A stretch of 64,000 nucleotides of DNA from DASPPM01 sp052143835 (GCA_052143835.1 JBKQRV010000162.1:58155-122154); one strand, 5' to 3'. Positions 24,112 to 32,651 are shown, counted from the stretch's first letter. The notes: a model not told the origin generated them from the letters alone. Numbers and translations are program-made.

Positions 24112-24145
24112 CATCACGCTTCCCCACCTCGGGTCCAGCGTGATG
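24112..24145. other. Stem-loop between prpE and the VRR-NUC gene
   Basis: CATCACGCT (24112-24120) pairs with AGCGTGATG (24137-24145). There is no T run on either side, so termination of the prpE transcript is possible but unproven. The rest of the 242-base interval holds no gene. Confidence 0.4.
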
Positions 24146-24296
24146 ATCAATCCCATCATGCCCGCATACGGACTTCGAATATCTGCGGTTACCGCGTTAC
24201 TCGCCAAACGCGTCCGATTTCGAGGTTCAAGCTGCGACTCCGCTCCCCCGCCTCGGCGTGACGCGCGCAAATGCCGCGCCGTCGCCCCCGCGCGCC

Positions 24297-26222
24297 TCAG
24301 CCTGTCCCCGCCTCGCTGCCGGCGCGCGCCTTGGCGTAGCCGAGGCCGCCGAGCGCCTCCTCGATCTCGGACAAGCTGCCGGGATCGTCGATCGTGGCCG
24401 GCGTCTTGTAGGGCTCGTTGTCGGCGATCTTCTGCATGGTGCCGCGCAGGATCTTGCCCGAGCGGGTCTTCGGCAGGCGCGGCACCACGGTCGCACTCTT
24501 GAAGGCGGCGACCGGGCCGATGCGCTCGCGCACCAGCTTGACCACGTCGAGTGCGATGTCCTGCGGCGTGCGCTTGACCCCCGCCTTGAGCACGAGGAAG
24601 CCGACCGGCACCTGGCCCTTGAGCGCATCCGCGACCCCGATCACCGCGCACTCCGCGACATCCGGGTGGGAGGCGAGGACCTCCTCCATGGCACCCGTCG
24701 ACAGGCGATGCCCCGCCACGTTGATGATGTCGTCGGTGCGCGACATCACGAAGACGTAGCCGTCCTCGTCGATGTAGCCCGCGTCCCCAGTCTCGTAATA
24801 TCCGGGATAGCTCGCGAGATAGGCCTTCTTGTAGCGCTCGTCCGCGTTCCAGAGGGTGGGCAGCGAGCCGGGGGGGAGGGGCAGCTTGACCGCGAGCGCG
24901 CCGATGGCCCCGCGCCCGAGCTCGTTCGCACTCGGGTCGAGCACGCGCAGGTCGTAGCCGGGGGCCGCGCGCGTGGGCGAGCCGTGCTTCACCTTGAGGT
25001 GCTCGATGCCGATGCAGTTGGCGGCGATCGCCCAGCCCGTCTCGGTCTGCCACCAGTGATCGATCACCGGCACCTTGAGCTGCCTCTCGGCCCAGGCGAC
25101 CGTGTCGGGGTCGGCGCGCTCGCCCGCCAGGAAGAGCGTGCGGAAGCGCTTGAGGTCGTATTTCTTGATCAGCTCGCCGTTGGGGTCCTCGCGCTTGATG
25201 GCGCGGAAGGCGGTGGGGGCGGTGAAGAGCGCCGCGACCTTGTGCTCGGAGATCACGCGCCAGAACGCGCCGGCATCGGGCGTGCCGACGGGCTTGCCCT
25301 CGTAGAGCACGCTGGTGTTGCCGTGGATCAAGGGGGCGTAGACGATATAGGAGTGGCCGACCACCCAGCCGACGTCCGAGGCCGCCCAATAGACCTCGCC
25401 GGGGTCCACCCCATAGATGTTCTTCATCGACCAATTGAGCGCCACGAGGTGCCCGCCGTTGTCGCGCACGATGCCCTTGGGCTGGCCCGTGGTCCCCGAG
25501 GTGTAGAGGATGTAGAGCGGATCGGTCGCCGCGACCGGCACGCAATCCTTGGGCTTGGCTGCGGCTAAGGCGTCGTCCCAGTCGATGTCGCGCCCCTTTA
25601 CCATCTCGGCCAGCACCTCCGGGCGCTGCAGGATGATGGCGTGCGCGGGCTTGTGCGCGGCCAGCCGCAGCGCCTCGTCGAGCAGCGGCTTGTAGGGGAT
25701 CACACGCGCCGTCTCGATGCCGCAGGAGGCCGAGACCAAGGCCTTGGGCTTGGCGTCCTCGATACGCACGGCGAGCTCGTTCGCCGCGAAGCCGCCGAAG
25801 ACGACCGAATGGACGGCACCGATGCGCGCGCAGCCGAGCATGGCGACGAGCGCCTGGGGGACCATCGGCATGTAGATGATGACGCGGTCGCCCTTGCCGA
25901 TGCCCAAGGCGGCGAGCGCGCCGGCAAAGCGCGCCACCTGGTCGCGCAGCTCGCGGTAGCTGTAGCGCTTGATACTCCGCGTGACCGGGCTGTCGTAGAT
26001 GAGGGCGGTCCACTCGCCCCGTCCGCCCTCCACATGGCGGTCGAGCGCGTTGTAGCAGGTATTGACCACCCCGCCGCGGAACCAGCGGTAGAAAGGGGGA
26101 TTGGAGGCATCGAGCACCCGATCCCACCGCTTGAACCAATGGATCTGTTCCGCGGCCTCCCCCCAGAACCCTTCCGGATCGCGGAGCGAGCGCTCGTAGA
26201 CCGCATCGTAGCGATTGGTCAT
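24297..26222 (-). CDS. prpE: Propionyl-CoA synthetase (PrpE-type acyl-CoA synthetase)
   Basis: 641 residues of the acetyl/propionyl-CoA synthetase family. AMP-binding motif YILYTSGTTGQPKGIV, WWQTETGW, the hinge YVFVMSRTDDIINVAGHRLS and the C-terminal acetylatable lysine in RLPKTRSGKILRGT are all present. The N-terminus (YDAVYERSLRDPEGFWGEAA) and CYNALDRHVEGGRGEW favour PrpE over Acs. It activates propionate (and probably acetate) with ATP and CoA. ATG 26222 follows GAGGAA. A divergent acyl-CoA ligase gene begins 165 bases away. The mutase operon at 47-49.8 kb is too far to be the same unit. Confidence 0.9.
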   Translation of the reverse strand: MTNRYDAVYERSLRDPEGFWGEAAEQIHWFKRWDRVLDASNPPFYRWFRGGVVNTCYNALDRHVEGGRGEWTALIYDSPVTRSIKRYSYRELRDQVARFAGALAALGIGKGDRVIIYMPMVPQALVAMLGCARIGAVHSVVFGGFAANELAVRIEDAKPKALVSASCGIETARVIPYKPLLDEALRLAAHKPAHAIILQRPEVLAEMVKGRDIDWDDALAAAKPKDCVPVAATDPLYILYTSGTTGQPKGIVRDNGGHLVALNWSMKNIYGVDPGEVYWAASDVGWVVGHSYIVYAPLIHGNTSVLYEGKPVGTPDAGAFWRVISEHKVAALFTAPTAFRAIKREDPNGELIKKYDLKRFRTLFLAGERADPDTVAWAERQLKVPVIDHWWQTETGWAIAANCIGIEHLKVKHGSPTRAAPGYDLRVLDPSANELGRGAIGALAVKLPLPPGSLPTLWNADERYKKAYLASYPGYYETGDAGYIDEDGYVFVMSRTDDIINVAGHRLSTGAMEEVLASHPDVAECAVIGVADALKGQVPVGFLVLKAGVKRTPQDIALDVVKLVRERIGPVAAFKSATVVPRLPKTRSGKILRGTMQKIADNEPYKTPATIDDPGSLSEIEEALGGLGYAKARAGSEAGTG

Positions 26223-26386
26223 GGTGGCGTTCCTCGCGCTGTTGCCGCGCGCTCCCGCGGCATTGCCTCCCGCCCCTCTTCGTTCGAGCAATACCCGCAA
26301 AGCGCCTCCCTTGCCAAGGCGGTTTGTGGCAGACTGATCGCCCGGATAAGAGCGGCATAAGCCCGCGCTTGAGGAGGGGGGAGACC

Positions 26387-28027
26387 GTGGCCGGCAGCAG
26401 AGCGAGCAATCCTTACGAGACGCAGCTGGACAAGAACAGGGCGAACTTCGCGCCCCTGACGCCGCTCGGCTTCATCGAGCGCGCGGCGAGCGTTTATCCG
26501 ACGCGCACCTCCGTCGTGCACGGCAACCGGCGCTGGACCTGGGCCGAGAGCTATGCGCGCTGCCGGCGGCTCGCGTCGGCGCTCAAGGGCCGCGGCATAG
26601 CCCCCGGCGATACGGTCGCCGTCATGGCCCCCAACGTGCCGGAGGCCTTCGAGGCGACCTTCGGCGTGCCCATGATGGGTGCCGTGCTCAACGCCCTCAA
26701 TATTCGTCTCGACGCCGACACGATCGCCTTCAGCCTGGCGCACGGCGAGGCCAAGCTCCTCATCACCGACAAGGAGTTCTCGCCGATCGTCAAGCGCGCC
26801 TTGGCCCGTCTCGAGCGCAAGATTCCGGTGATCGACATCGACGATCCGGCGGCGGCGGCCGGCGAGCGCCTCGGCGAGAAGGATTACGAGGCCTTCCTCG
26901 CGGAGGGCGATGCCGAGTTCGAGTGGAGCCCGCCTGCCGATGAATGGCAGGCGATCGCGCTCAATTACACCTCCGGCACCACGGGCAACCCGAAAGGGGT
27001 CGTCTACCACCATCGCGGCGCCTATCTGAATGCGCTCGGCAACATCCTGGTCTGGGGCATGCGCGGGCATCCCGTCTACCTGTGGACGCTCCCCATGTTC
27101 CACTGCAACGGCTGGTGCTTTCCCTGGACCGTCACGGCCCTTGCCGGGACGCACGTGTGCCTGCGCCGGGTCGAGACCAAGGCGATCTACGACGCCATCG
27201 CGGAGCACGGGGTGACGCATCTCTGCGGCGCCCCCATCGTGCTCGGCATGCTGATCAATGCCAAAGCCGAGGAGCGGCGCCCGCTCGGCCGCACCGTCGA
27301 GATCATGACGGCGGCGGCCCCTCCGCCGCCTGCCGTGCTGGAGGCGATCGAGCGCGAGGGCTTCCACGTCACCCACGTCTACGGTCTGACCGAGACCTAT
27401 GGGCCCGCCGTGGTGAGCGAATGGCACGAGGAGTGGGACCAGCTTCCGCTCGGCGAGCGGGCCGCGCGCAAGGCGCGCCAGGGCGTGCGCTACCCGGTCT
27501 TGGAAGGCCTCATGGTGGCGGACCCCAAGACGCTCGAGCCGGTGCCGCGCGACGGCGCGACCATGGGCGAGGTCTTCCTCCGCGGCAACATCGTCATGAA
27601 GGGCTATCTCAAGAATGCCAAGGCCAGCGAGGAGGCCTTCGCCGGCGGCTGGTTCCATTCGGGCGACCTCGGCGTCTGGCATCCCGACGGCTATATCGAG
27701 CTCAAGGACCGCTCCAAGGACATCATCATCTCGGGCGGCGAGAACATCTCGACGATCGAGGTCGAGCAGGTGCTCTATCGCCATCCCGCCGTGCTCGAGG
27801 CGGCGGTGGTGGCGCGGCCCGACGAGAAGTGGGGCGAGACGCCGTGCGCCTTCGTGACGCTCAAGCCCGGCACGGCCGCGGGCGAGGAGGAGATCATCCA
27901 GTTCTGCCGCGAGCATCTCGCCCATTACAAGGTGCCGAGGACTGTCGTCTTCGGCTCCTTGCCCAAGACCTCGACGGGCAAGGTGCAGAAGTACGTGCTG
28001 CGCGAGCAGACCAAGGCGCTCAAGTAG
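26387..28027 (+). CDS. Acyl-CoA synthetase (AMP-forming, DmdB/medium-chain-like)
   Basis: 546 residues. YTSGTTGNPKGVVYHH (P-loop-like AMP motif), VYGLTETYGP, the hinge DRSKDIIISGGENISTIEVE and the C-terminal lysine in LPKTSTGKVQKYVL are intact, so the enzyme should be active. The N-terminal MAPNVPEAFEATFGVPMMGAVLNALNIRLD matches the branch that includes methylmercaptopropionyl-CoA ligase and medium-chain ligases. GTG 26387 is chosen because a GGAGGGGGGAG run precedes it. It faces away from prpE and shares the intergenic region with it. Chain length preference cannot be read from sequence. Confidence 0.9.
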   Translation: MAGSRASNPYETQLDKNRANFAPLTPLGFIERAASVYPTRTSVVHGNRRWTWAESYARCRRLASALKGRGIAPGDTVAVMAPNVPEAFEATFGVPMMGAVLNALNIRLDADTIAFSLAHGEAKLLITDKEFSPIVKRALARLERKIPVIDIDDPAAAAGERLGEKDYEAFLAEGDAEFEWSPPADEWQAIALNYTSGTTGNPKGVVYHHRGAYLNALGNILVWGMRGHPVYLWTLPMFHCNGWCFPWTVTALAGTHVCLRRVETKAIYDAIAEHGVTHLCGAPIVLGMLINAKAEERRPLGRTVEIMTAAAPPPPAVLEAIEREGFHVTHVYGLTETYGPAVVSEWHEEWDQLPLGERAARKARQGVRYPVLEGLMVADPKTLEPVPRDGATMGEVFLRGNIVMKGYLKNAKASEEAFAGGWFHSGDLGVWHPDGYIELKDRSKDIIISGGENISTIEVEQVLYRHPAVLEAAVVARPDEKWGETPCAFVTLKPGTAAGEEEIIQFCREHLAHYKVPRTVVFGSLPKTSTGKVQKYVLREQTKALK

Positions 28028-28035
28028 GGCGTCTC

Positions 28036-28056
28036 AGTCGCGACCTCTTCGCGACT
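28036..28056 (+). other. Stem-loop after the acyl-CoA synthetase gene
   Basis: AGTCGCGA (28036-28043) pairs with TCGCGACT (28049-28056), loop CCTCT, nine bases after the stop. No T run follows, so rho-independent termination is doubtful. Nothing else is recognisable up to 28267. Confidence 0.45.
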
Positions 28057-28267
28057 CAGCAGGCAGAGGACGGCAGCCAAAGTCGCGAGCCGGGCGTTGC
28101 CTTAGATTGCTCTGGCTGTTCAGGAGGAATCCGCCCGCACCCGAGCAAGGCGCTTGACGCAAGATTGCGGCTACCGGGGTCTAGATCGAATGCCGGGTTC
28201 GGCACCGGCAATATCCTCGGCGCCGATCATTGATATCGCCTCAAACTACAGCGGCTGGAGCACTTTC

Positions 28268-29221
28268 CTATTCCCGTAACCAGGACGCCATCTGATCAGT
28301 CGTCACGTTCCCGCCACAAAGAATCGTCGCCACGGTTTGACCCGAAAAGCGCGCTCGGTTCTCCAGTACGGCGGCGATACCGGCGGCGCCTGATGGCTCC
28401 AGCACGAGTCCAAGATGCCGGTGTGCCAGTCGCATACCCTCAATCATGCTTTCATCCGACACGAGCAGAGCGTCATTGATGGTGTCCCGCATGTCTTGTA
28501 CGCATTCCGGAATCGGTAGGCGCACGCCGATGCCGTCAGCGATCGTCGATATGGAGTCGTACCGTACTAGTGAACCGCTCCGCCACGATTCGACCATCGC
28601 AGGTGCGCCCCTCGCTTGGACCGCAATCACTGCCGTTTGAGGCCGCGTGTTCCTGAGCCAAAGCCCTACGCCGCAGGCAAGCGCCCCGTTGCCCAAAGCA
28701 ATGATCACGGCATCGAGCGGTTCCTGGAAACGGGCCAGTTCGACGCCAATCGTTCCTGCGCCCTCTCCCGTCTCCACATCGAGGCTGTCTTCCACCATGC
28801 GTACGCCCCGCTGGAGGGCGATGCGTCTGGCTTCTGCCTTTGCCTCATCAAAATCTCTCCCGTGCAGAACGACTTCGGCGCCGAGCGCACGCATTCGCTC
28901 GACCTTGAGAGGGTTGGCGTTAATGCTTGCGTAGACTATCAGCTGCACCCCCCGCTTGCGGCAAGCGTAAGCCATGGCCTGACCGAGATTGCCCGCGCTG
29001 GCCGTCATGACCATTTGGCCGCTTGCCATCCTCGAGACGAGATACTCAGCACCTCGCCCCTTGAAGCTCCGGACGGGGTTGACGGTTTCCACCTTGACGA
29101 CAACCCGCACGCCGAGCGCCGTCGACAGCGGCTCCGTCACGAACTGCGGCGTATTCAAGAATACGGGATCAATGAATGCAGAGGCTTCTTCGATGTGAGC
29201 AAGGTTCAGGCGATGGGCCAT
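28268..29221 (-). CDS. PLP-dependent threonine dehydratase-like enzyme
   Basis: 317 residues of fold-type II PLP enzymes. The PLP lysine lies in NPVRSFKGRGAEYLVS, the phosphate-binding loop is likely GNGALACG, and the asparagine loop is SAGNLGQAMAY. The C-terminal VLEPSGAAGIAAVLENR and ILCGGNVTTDQ match threonine/serine ammonia-lyases. The ACT regulatory domain is absent, as in catabolic forms. ATG 29221 has GGAG ten bases upstream; an open frame reaches 29293. Exact substrate could also be a hydroxy amino acid such as threo-3-hydroxyaspartate. An insertion sequence sits 106 bases upstream. Confidence 0.82.
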   Translation of the reverse strand: MAHRLNLAHIEEASAFIDPVFLNTPQFVTEPLSTALGVRVVVKVETVNPVRSFKGRGAEYLVSRMASGQMVMTASAGNLGQAMAYACRKRGVQLIVYASINANPLKVERMRALGAEVVLHGRDFDEAKAEARRIALQRGVRMVEDSLDVETGEGAGTIGVELARFQEPLDAVIIALGNGALACGVGLWLRNTRPQTAVIAVQARGAPAMVESWRSGSLVRYDSISTIADGIGVRLPIPECVQDMRDTINDALLVSDESMIEGMRLAHRHLGLVLEPSGAAGIAAVLENRARFSGQTVATILCGGNVTTDQMASWLRE

Positions 29222-29319
29222 GACAAAATGCTCCGCCGCCCAATTTTGTTCGTGATTGCGATTTTGGCACGAGGTGCCGATTCGGTCCATCATTGGTACG
29301 GGCTAGAACGCACCATTTG

Positions 29320-29327
29320 GGGCGGTC
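29320..29327 (+). repeat. Target-site duplication, left copy
   Basis: GGGCGGTC directly abuts the left end of the insertion sequence and is repeated exactly at 31487-31494. Confidence 0.85.
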
Positions 29328-29332
29328 GGTAC

Positions 29333-29381
29333 TGTCCTAAGTCGCGGCTGAGTGTCCTAAGTTGGGCGCGAAGTGTCCTAA
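29333..29381 (+). repeat. Left-end iterons TGTCCTAA x3
   Basis: TGTCCTAA occurs at 29333-29340, 29353-29360 and 29374-29381, spaced 20 and 21 bases (two helical turns). The third overlaps the stop codon of the minus-strand passenger gene. Likely transposase-binding sites. Confidence 0.65.
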
Positions 29382-30217
29382 TTCGAGCATTTCTGTTGGT
29401 CGCTGTTATTGCCGGCGGGCTCTGTATGGAGACTCCAGACGCCTGGGCGCTCTTCTTCTCGGCTGGCAAGTCGGAAATTTATAAATCGCGGGCATCCGAA
29501 TTCATCAATGTATCTAATGGTTCCCCATACATAAAATGCCTTCCTGCCTGCTCGGATATCCCCCAGGTCTGTGGGTTGCAAGGGAACCTCCGATTTATGG
29601 TCCAGCCACATTTCTGCTCCTGGCCCCAGCTCTACTTGTTCTTGACCGAATTGCCGGATATGCAACTCGCTTTGAAGGGGAAACTCACGAATCTCGGAAT
29701 TGGTCCAAGCTCTCACCCTGTAAGCAGGAGTTTGCCCCCAATTCTTGAATATGGGGACGCTCTTATAGGTTGTGGGTCCCGTCAAGTCTATCTCGCCGCT
29801 TTTGAGAAATACATACGCCCGCAGTTGGTGCCGCGCTGTCTCGCTGTTCAAGTTAAAGGAGCGGATGCCATACAGGAGGATGGCGCCTGTAACGGCGGTA
29901 TAGATCAGCGCGCCGATAGTAGCGGCGCGCGTCCACCGACGTATTTTGCGATTATGCTTGGCTTGCTTTGCGTCGCTGGCTTCGCGTCGGCGTGCATAGG
30001 TGTCGAAGGAATGGGCCATCCTGTTTTGTTCTTCGGCGGGGGTGTGGTCTTCATCGCCAGTGGCTTGGCTATTTTGGGTTGGTGGTTCTGACATGCGCGC
30101 TAGTCTCTTTGAGAGAAAATGGCGAGCTTGTAGCCACGACGACAGAGTGCTGAGCCCGACAATGAGCGCCGCCAACCCTGCCAGCCCGAGAAGGAAAACC
30201 ACTCCCGAGAGAATCAT
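29378..30217 (-). CDS. Passenger gene: two-helix membrane protein of unknown function
   Basis: 279 residues. Membrane segment at about 3-27 (VVFLLGLAGLAALIVGLSTL), a charged linker, a second segment at about 97-117 (ATIGALIYTAVTGAILLYGI) and a soluble domain of about 150 residues with RAYVFLKSGEI and FKNWGQTPAYRVRAWT. Proteins with this C-terminal pattern are common in proteobacteria and uncharacterised. It follows the DUF6471 gene with seven bases between the stop and this ATG; a later start at SEPPTQ is possible but loses the first helix. Its stop codon lies in the left-end iterons. No link to transposition is evident, so it is cargo or an accessory factor. Confidence 0.65.
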   Translation of the reverse strand: MILSGVVFLLGLAGLAALIVGLSTLSSWLQARHFLSKRLARMSEPPTQNSQATGDEDHTPAEEQNRMAHSFDTYARRREASDAKQAKHNRKIRRWTRAATIGALIYTAVTGAILLYGIRSFNLNSETARHQLRAYVFLKSGEIDLTGPTTYKSVPIFKNWGQTPAYRVRAWTNSEIREFPLQSELHIRQFGQEQVELGPGAEMWLDHKSEVPLQPTDLGDIRAGRKAFYVWGTIRYIDEFGCPRFINFRLASREEERPGVWSLHTEPAGNNSDQQKCSN

Positions 30218-30223
30218 GCGTGG

Positions 30224-30454
30224 TCAGATGTCCTCCACCCGCACATTCTTCGTCCCGATGGCCTTGAGGCTCGCTAGGAGGAAAGTGGCCGGGAAGGCTC
30301 CCCGGCTAATCTTGGCGGCAATCGAGCCCTTAGTTTCCTCCATGCCCTCCCCGGCGAGGCGCTTGGCCAGTTCCTCGTATGTGACGCCCTGGCGCTTGAG
30401 CTCGGCCTTGATGAACCGCCGTGCCCGCTCGTCCCATCCGTGCTCTCGCCGCAT
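30224..30454 (-). CDS. Passenger gene: DUF6471 small helix-turn-helix-like protein
   Basis: 76 residues. RARRFIKAELKRQGVTYEEL followed by AAKISRGAFPATFLLASLKA matches DUF6471, a Cro/XRE-like fold with a putative recognition helix. ATG 30454 has GGAGG five bases upstream. It is divergent from the transposase across 94 bases that contain three GTTAAC palindromes and the transposase promoter. It is well placed to repress both transcripts. DNA binding is inferred from fold and position. Confidence 0.75.
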   Translation of the reverse strand: MRREHGWDERARRFIKAELKRQGVTYEELAKRLAGEGMEETKGSIAAKISRGAFPATFLLASLKAIGTKNVRVEDI

Positions 30455-30507
30455 GTTAACCTCCGTTCGAATACGTAAGGGAGTTAACATATACGTAAAC
30501 TTTCCCC

Positions 30508-30536
30508 TTGACAAGGCCGATAAACAGGATTACATA
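30508..30536 (+). promoter_or_regulatory. Transposase promoter
   Basis: TTGACA (30508-30513), 17-base spacer, TACATA (30531-30536). The -35 is a perfect consensus, the best sigma-70 promoter in the window. The predicted start is near 30543, just before the ATG at 30549. Confidence 0.75.
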
Positions 30537-30558
30537 TCCGTTAACATAATGACGGATA
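30535..30558. promoter_or_regulatory. Inverted repeat over the transposase -10 and start codon
   Basis: TATCCGT (30535-30541) and ACGGATA (30552-30558), ten bases apart, form a perfect inverted repeat that overlaps the -10 box and the start codon. GTTAAC also occurs at 30455, 30483 and 30540. A likely operator for the divergent DUF6471 protein. Confidence 0.45.
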
Positions 30559-31451
30559 CGGCCATGAACAACCTTCCTCGCGACCAGCAAATCCAAGCGA
30601 TCTCGGCCCTTACCGAGGGCGTGAGCATCCGGGCAACCGAGCGCCTGAGGGGTATTCACCGGGATACCATCATGCGGCTTGGGGTCCAGGTCGGGCAGGG
30701 CTGTGCGGCCCTCCATGACCGCCTGATGCGCCAGCTTCACGTCAATCGGATCGAGATTGACGAAGTGTGGGGCTTTGTCGGCAAGAAGCGCCAGAACGTG
30801 CGCCCGGGCGAGTCGTGGGAGCTTGGCGACCAGTATGTGTTCATTGCCCTTGCGGACAGCGCCAAAGCCATCGTGAGCTATCGCGTAGGGAAGCGGGATG
30901 GCGTGACCACGCATGGCTTCATCAGCGACATACGCGAGCGCGTGGTCAATGAGCCGGAATTTTCGTCCGACGCCTTTAGGCAGTATCCAACGGCCATTGA
31001 AGCCTACTTTGGCGACCGGATCGCCTATGGCACGATCGAGAAGCACTACAGCGTGGCGCACTCAAACGACGCCGCGCGGCGCTATTCGCCCGGTCACGTC
31101 GTGGACGTAACCAAGAGCCGCATATCCGGGCGCCCGACGCACATTTCCACTTCCTACGTCGAGCGCCAAAACCTTACGATCAGGATGCAGCAGCGGCGCT
31201 TTACCCGCCTCACCAATGCGTTCTCGAAGAAGCTTGAGAACCACGCGGCAGCGGTCGCCCTCTATGCCGCGCATTATAATTTCTGCCGTGTCCATGAGAC
31301 TTTGCGGCTTACACCAGCCATGCAGTTAGGCGTCACGGATCACGTTTGGACGATTGCCGAGCTAGTGGACGTGGCCCTGTCCGGCAACATACCCGAGCCG
31401 CAGGGCCGTCGCGTTGGTCGCTTCAACGTGATTGATGGCGGACTGTCCTAA
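30549..31451 (+). CDS. IS1-like DDE transposase
   Basis: 300 residues. N-terminal helix-turn-helix (SIRATERLRGIHRDTIMRLG) and a DDE domain with IEIDEVWGFVGKKRQN, an Asp-containing IAYGTIEKHY region and THISTSYVERQNLTIRMQQR, where Glu of YVERQN is the expected third acid. The C-terminal FTRLTNAFSKKLENH and YNFCRVHETLRLTPAM match single-frame IS1-family transposases. The start is the ATG 30549 (second Met at 30564). The gene is intact, so the element may still move. Confidence 0.88.
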   Translation: MTDTAMNNLPRDQQIQAISALTEGVSIRATERLRGIHRDTIMRLGVQVGQGCAALHDRLMRQLHVNRIEIDEVWGFVGKKRQNVRPGESWELGDQYVFIALADSAKAIVSYRVGKRDGVTTHGFISDIRERVVNEPEFSSDAFRQYPTAIEAYFGDRIAYGTIEKHYSVAHSNDAARRYSPGHVVDVTKSRISGRPTHISTSYVERQNLTIRMQQRRFTRLTNAFSKKLENHAAAVALYAAHYNFCRVHETLRLTPAMQLGVTDHVWTIAELVDVALSGNIPEPQGRRVGRFNVIDGGLS

Positions 31452-31473
31452 TTTGAAATGGGGAGTGTCCTAA
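31444..31473 (+). repeat. Right-end iterons TGTCCTAA x2
   Basis: TGTCCTAA at 31444-31451 and 31466-31473, spaced 22 bases and in the same orientation as the left-end copies rather than inverted. The first overlaps the transposase stop codon. Confidence 0.65.
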
Positions 31474-31486
31474 TTATGCCAGTACC

Positions 31487-31494
31487 GGGCGGTC
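31487..31494 (+). repeat. Target-site duplication, right copy
   Basis: Exact second copy of GGGCGGTC immediately after the right end of the insertion sequence. From here to 31739 there is no recognisable gene; this must hold the promoter for the ABC operon. Confidence 0.85.
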
Positions 31495-31739
31495 AGCGTC
31501 CTCAAACTGACTTGTCCGTATGGTAGAATTGGTTCACGATCCCAACGAATTCCTGGTCATGCGGGATATGTCGGTTCACTCCCGCGCCCCAGGGAGGCGC
31601 TTCATGTTCTTCACGCCCTCGGAGAAGGCACGGACCCCCGAGCGCTGCCTTGCGAGTTTCCGCCGCCGGCCGCCGGTGCGGGAGTCCGGCCGGCAATTGC
31701 CGTTGCATCCGGCCGATCCGGCCGCGATCATGCCCTACG

Positions 31740-32651
31740 ATGGCGAATGAGAGGCAAAGCCGTGGGGCTGCCCGCCCGCGCGCCCGCGCCGCGGCGGCCG
31801 GCTGGCGCCGGCTCAACCCCTATTTCTATCTGGTTCCGGCGCTCGCGGCACTTGCCGTATGGAACTATTACCCGCTGATATTTCTGGTCAATTTGTCGTT
31901 TCACCGGCTCGACGCGACGCAGCCGGCGCCGCGCTGGATCGGCCTCGACAACTACCGCGAACTGTTCGCGGCCCCGCTCTTCCCGCGCGTGCTGGCCAAT
32001 ACCGCGATCTACACCGGCCTGACCGTGCCGCTCAGCATCGGACTGGGGTTGGCACTCGCGCTCGCGCTCAACCAGCGTCTGCGCGGCGCCCACGTCCTCC
32101 GCACGCTGTTCTACACCCCGGTCGTGCTGCCCACGGTCGCCGCGGCGACGATCGCGCTGTGGATCTTCAACACGAACTACGGCCTCGCCAACTATCTGCT
32201 CGGGCTCGCGGGCCAGGGCCCGGTCGCCTGGCTCACCGATTCGGATATGGCGCTCTCGACCATCATCGCAATCGGGGTGTGGAAGACCTTCGGCTATTTC
32301 ATGCTGGTCTATCTGGCGGCGTTGCAGGCGCTGCCGCAGACGGTGCTCGAGGCAGCTAGGCTCGACGGCGCGCGGCCGTGGGACCGGTTCTGGTCGATCA
32401 CCTGGCCGCTCCTGCGGCCGACCACCTGGTTCGCGATCGTCATCGCGCTCATCCTGTCGTTCCAGGCCTTCGACTTCGTCAACATCACGACGCAAGGGGG
32501 GCCGAGCAACGCCACCAACCTGCTCGTCTTCTACATCTACCAGAACGGCTTCCAATATTTCCGGCTGGGCTTTGCCGCGGCGATCTCCGTCGTGATGTTC
32601 GTGCTGGTCTACGGGCTCTCGGCGCTGGTCAGCTTGTGGTTCAACCGATGA
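31740..32651 (+). CDS. ABC sugar-type permease, UgpA/MalF-like
   Basis: 303 residues with six membrane segments from about residue 24 (YFYLVPALAALAVWNYYPL) and the binding-protein-dependent permease EAA loop (EAARLDGARPWDRFWSITWP) that docks on the ATPase. The N-terminal WIGLDNYRELFAAPLFPRVL fits MalF/UgpA. ATG 31740 is preferred over an in-frame upstream extension. Its TGA overlaps the next ATG (ATGA), so the two permeases are translationally coupled. First gene of a four-gene importer. Confidence 0.9.
   Translation: MANERQSRGAARPRARAAAAGWRRLNPYFYLVPALAALAVWNYYPLIFLVNLSFHRLDATQPAPRWIGLDNYRELFAAPLFPRVLANTAIYTGLTVPLSIGLGLALALALNQRLRGAHVLRTLFYTPVVLPTVAAATIALWIFNTNYGLANYLLGLAGQGPVAWLTDSDMALSTIIAIGVWKTFGYFMLVYLAALQALPQTVLEAARLDGARPWDRFWSITWPLLRPTTWFAIVIALILSFQAFDFVNITTQGGPSNATNLLVFYIYQNGFQYFRLGFAAAISVVMFVLVYGLSALVSLWFNR

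Larger units (their letters stand above)
29328..31486. mobile_element. Insertion sequence (IS1-like transposase) with two passenger genes, 2159 bp
   Basis: The element begins GGTACTG at 29328 and ends CAGTACC at 31486, a seven-base perfect terminal inverted repeat. It is flanked by 8-bp direct repeats GGGCGGTC (29320-29327, 31487-31494), a fresh target duplication. Inside are a transposase on the plus strand and two minus-strand genes, a DUF6471 protein and a membrane protein. Both ends also carry TGTCCTAA copies in the same orientation. IS1 and IS1595-type elements make 8-9 bp duplications, and IS1595 relatives often carry passengers; the DDE core here resembles single-frame IS1 relatives. 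Composition is less GC-rich than the flanks. Confidence 0.88.

Noticed and set aside
31520..31750. Small plus-strand frame before the ABC operon
   Set aside because: No ribosome site or family similarity; arginine-rich composition typical of a chance frame in GC-rich DNA.
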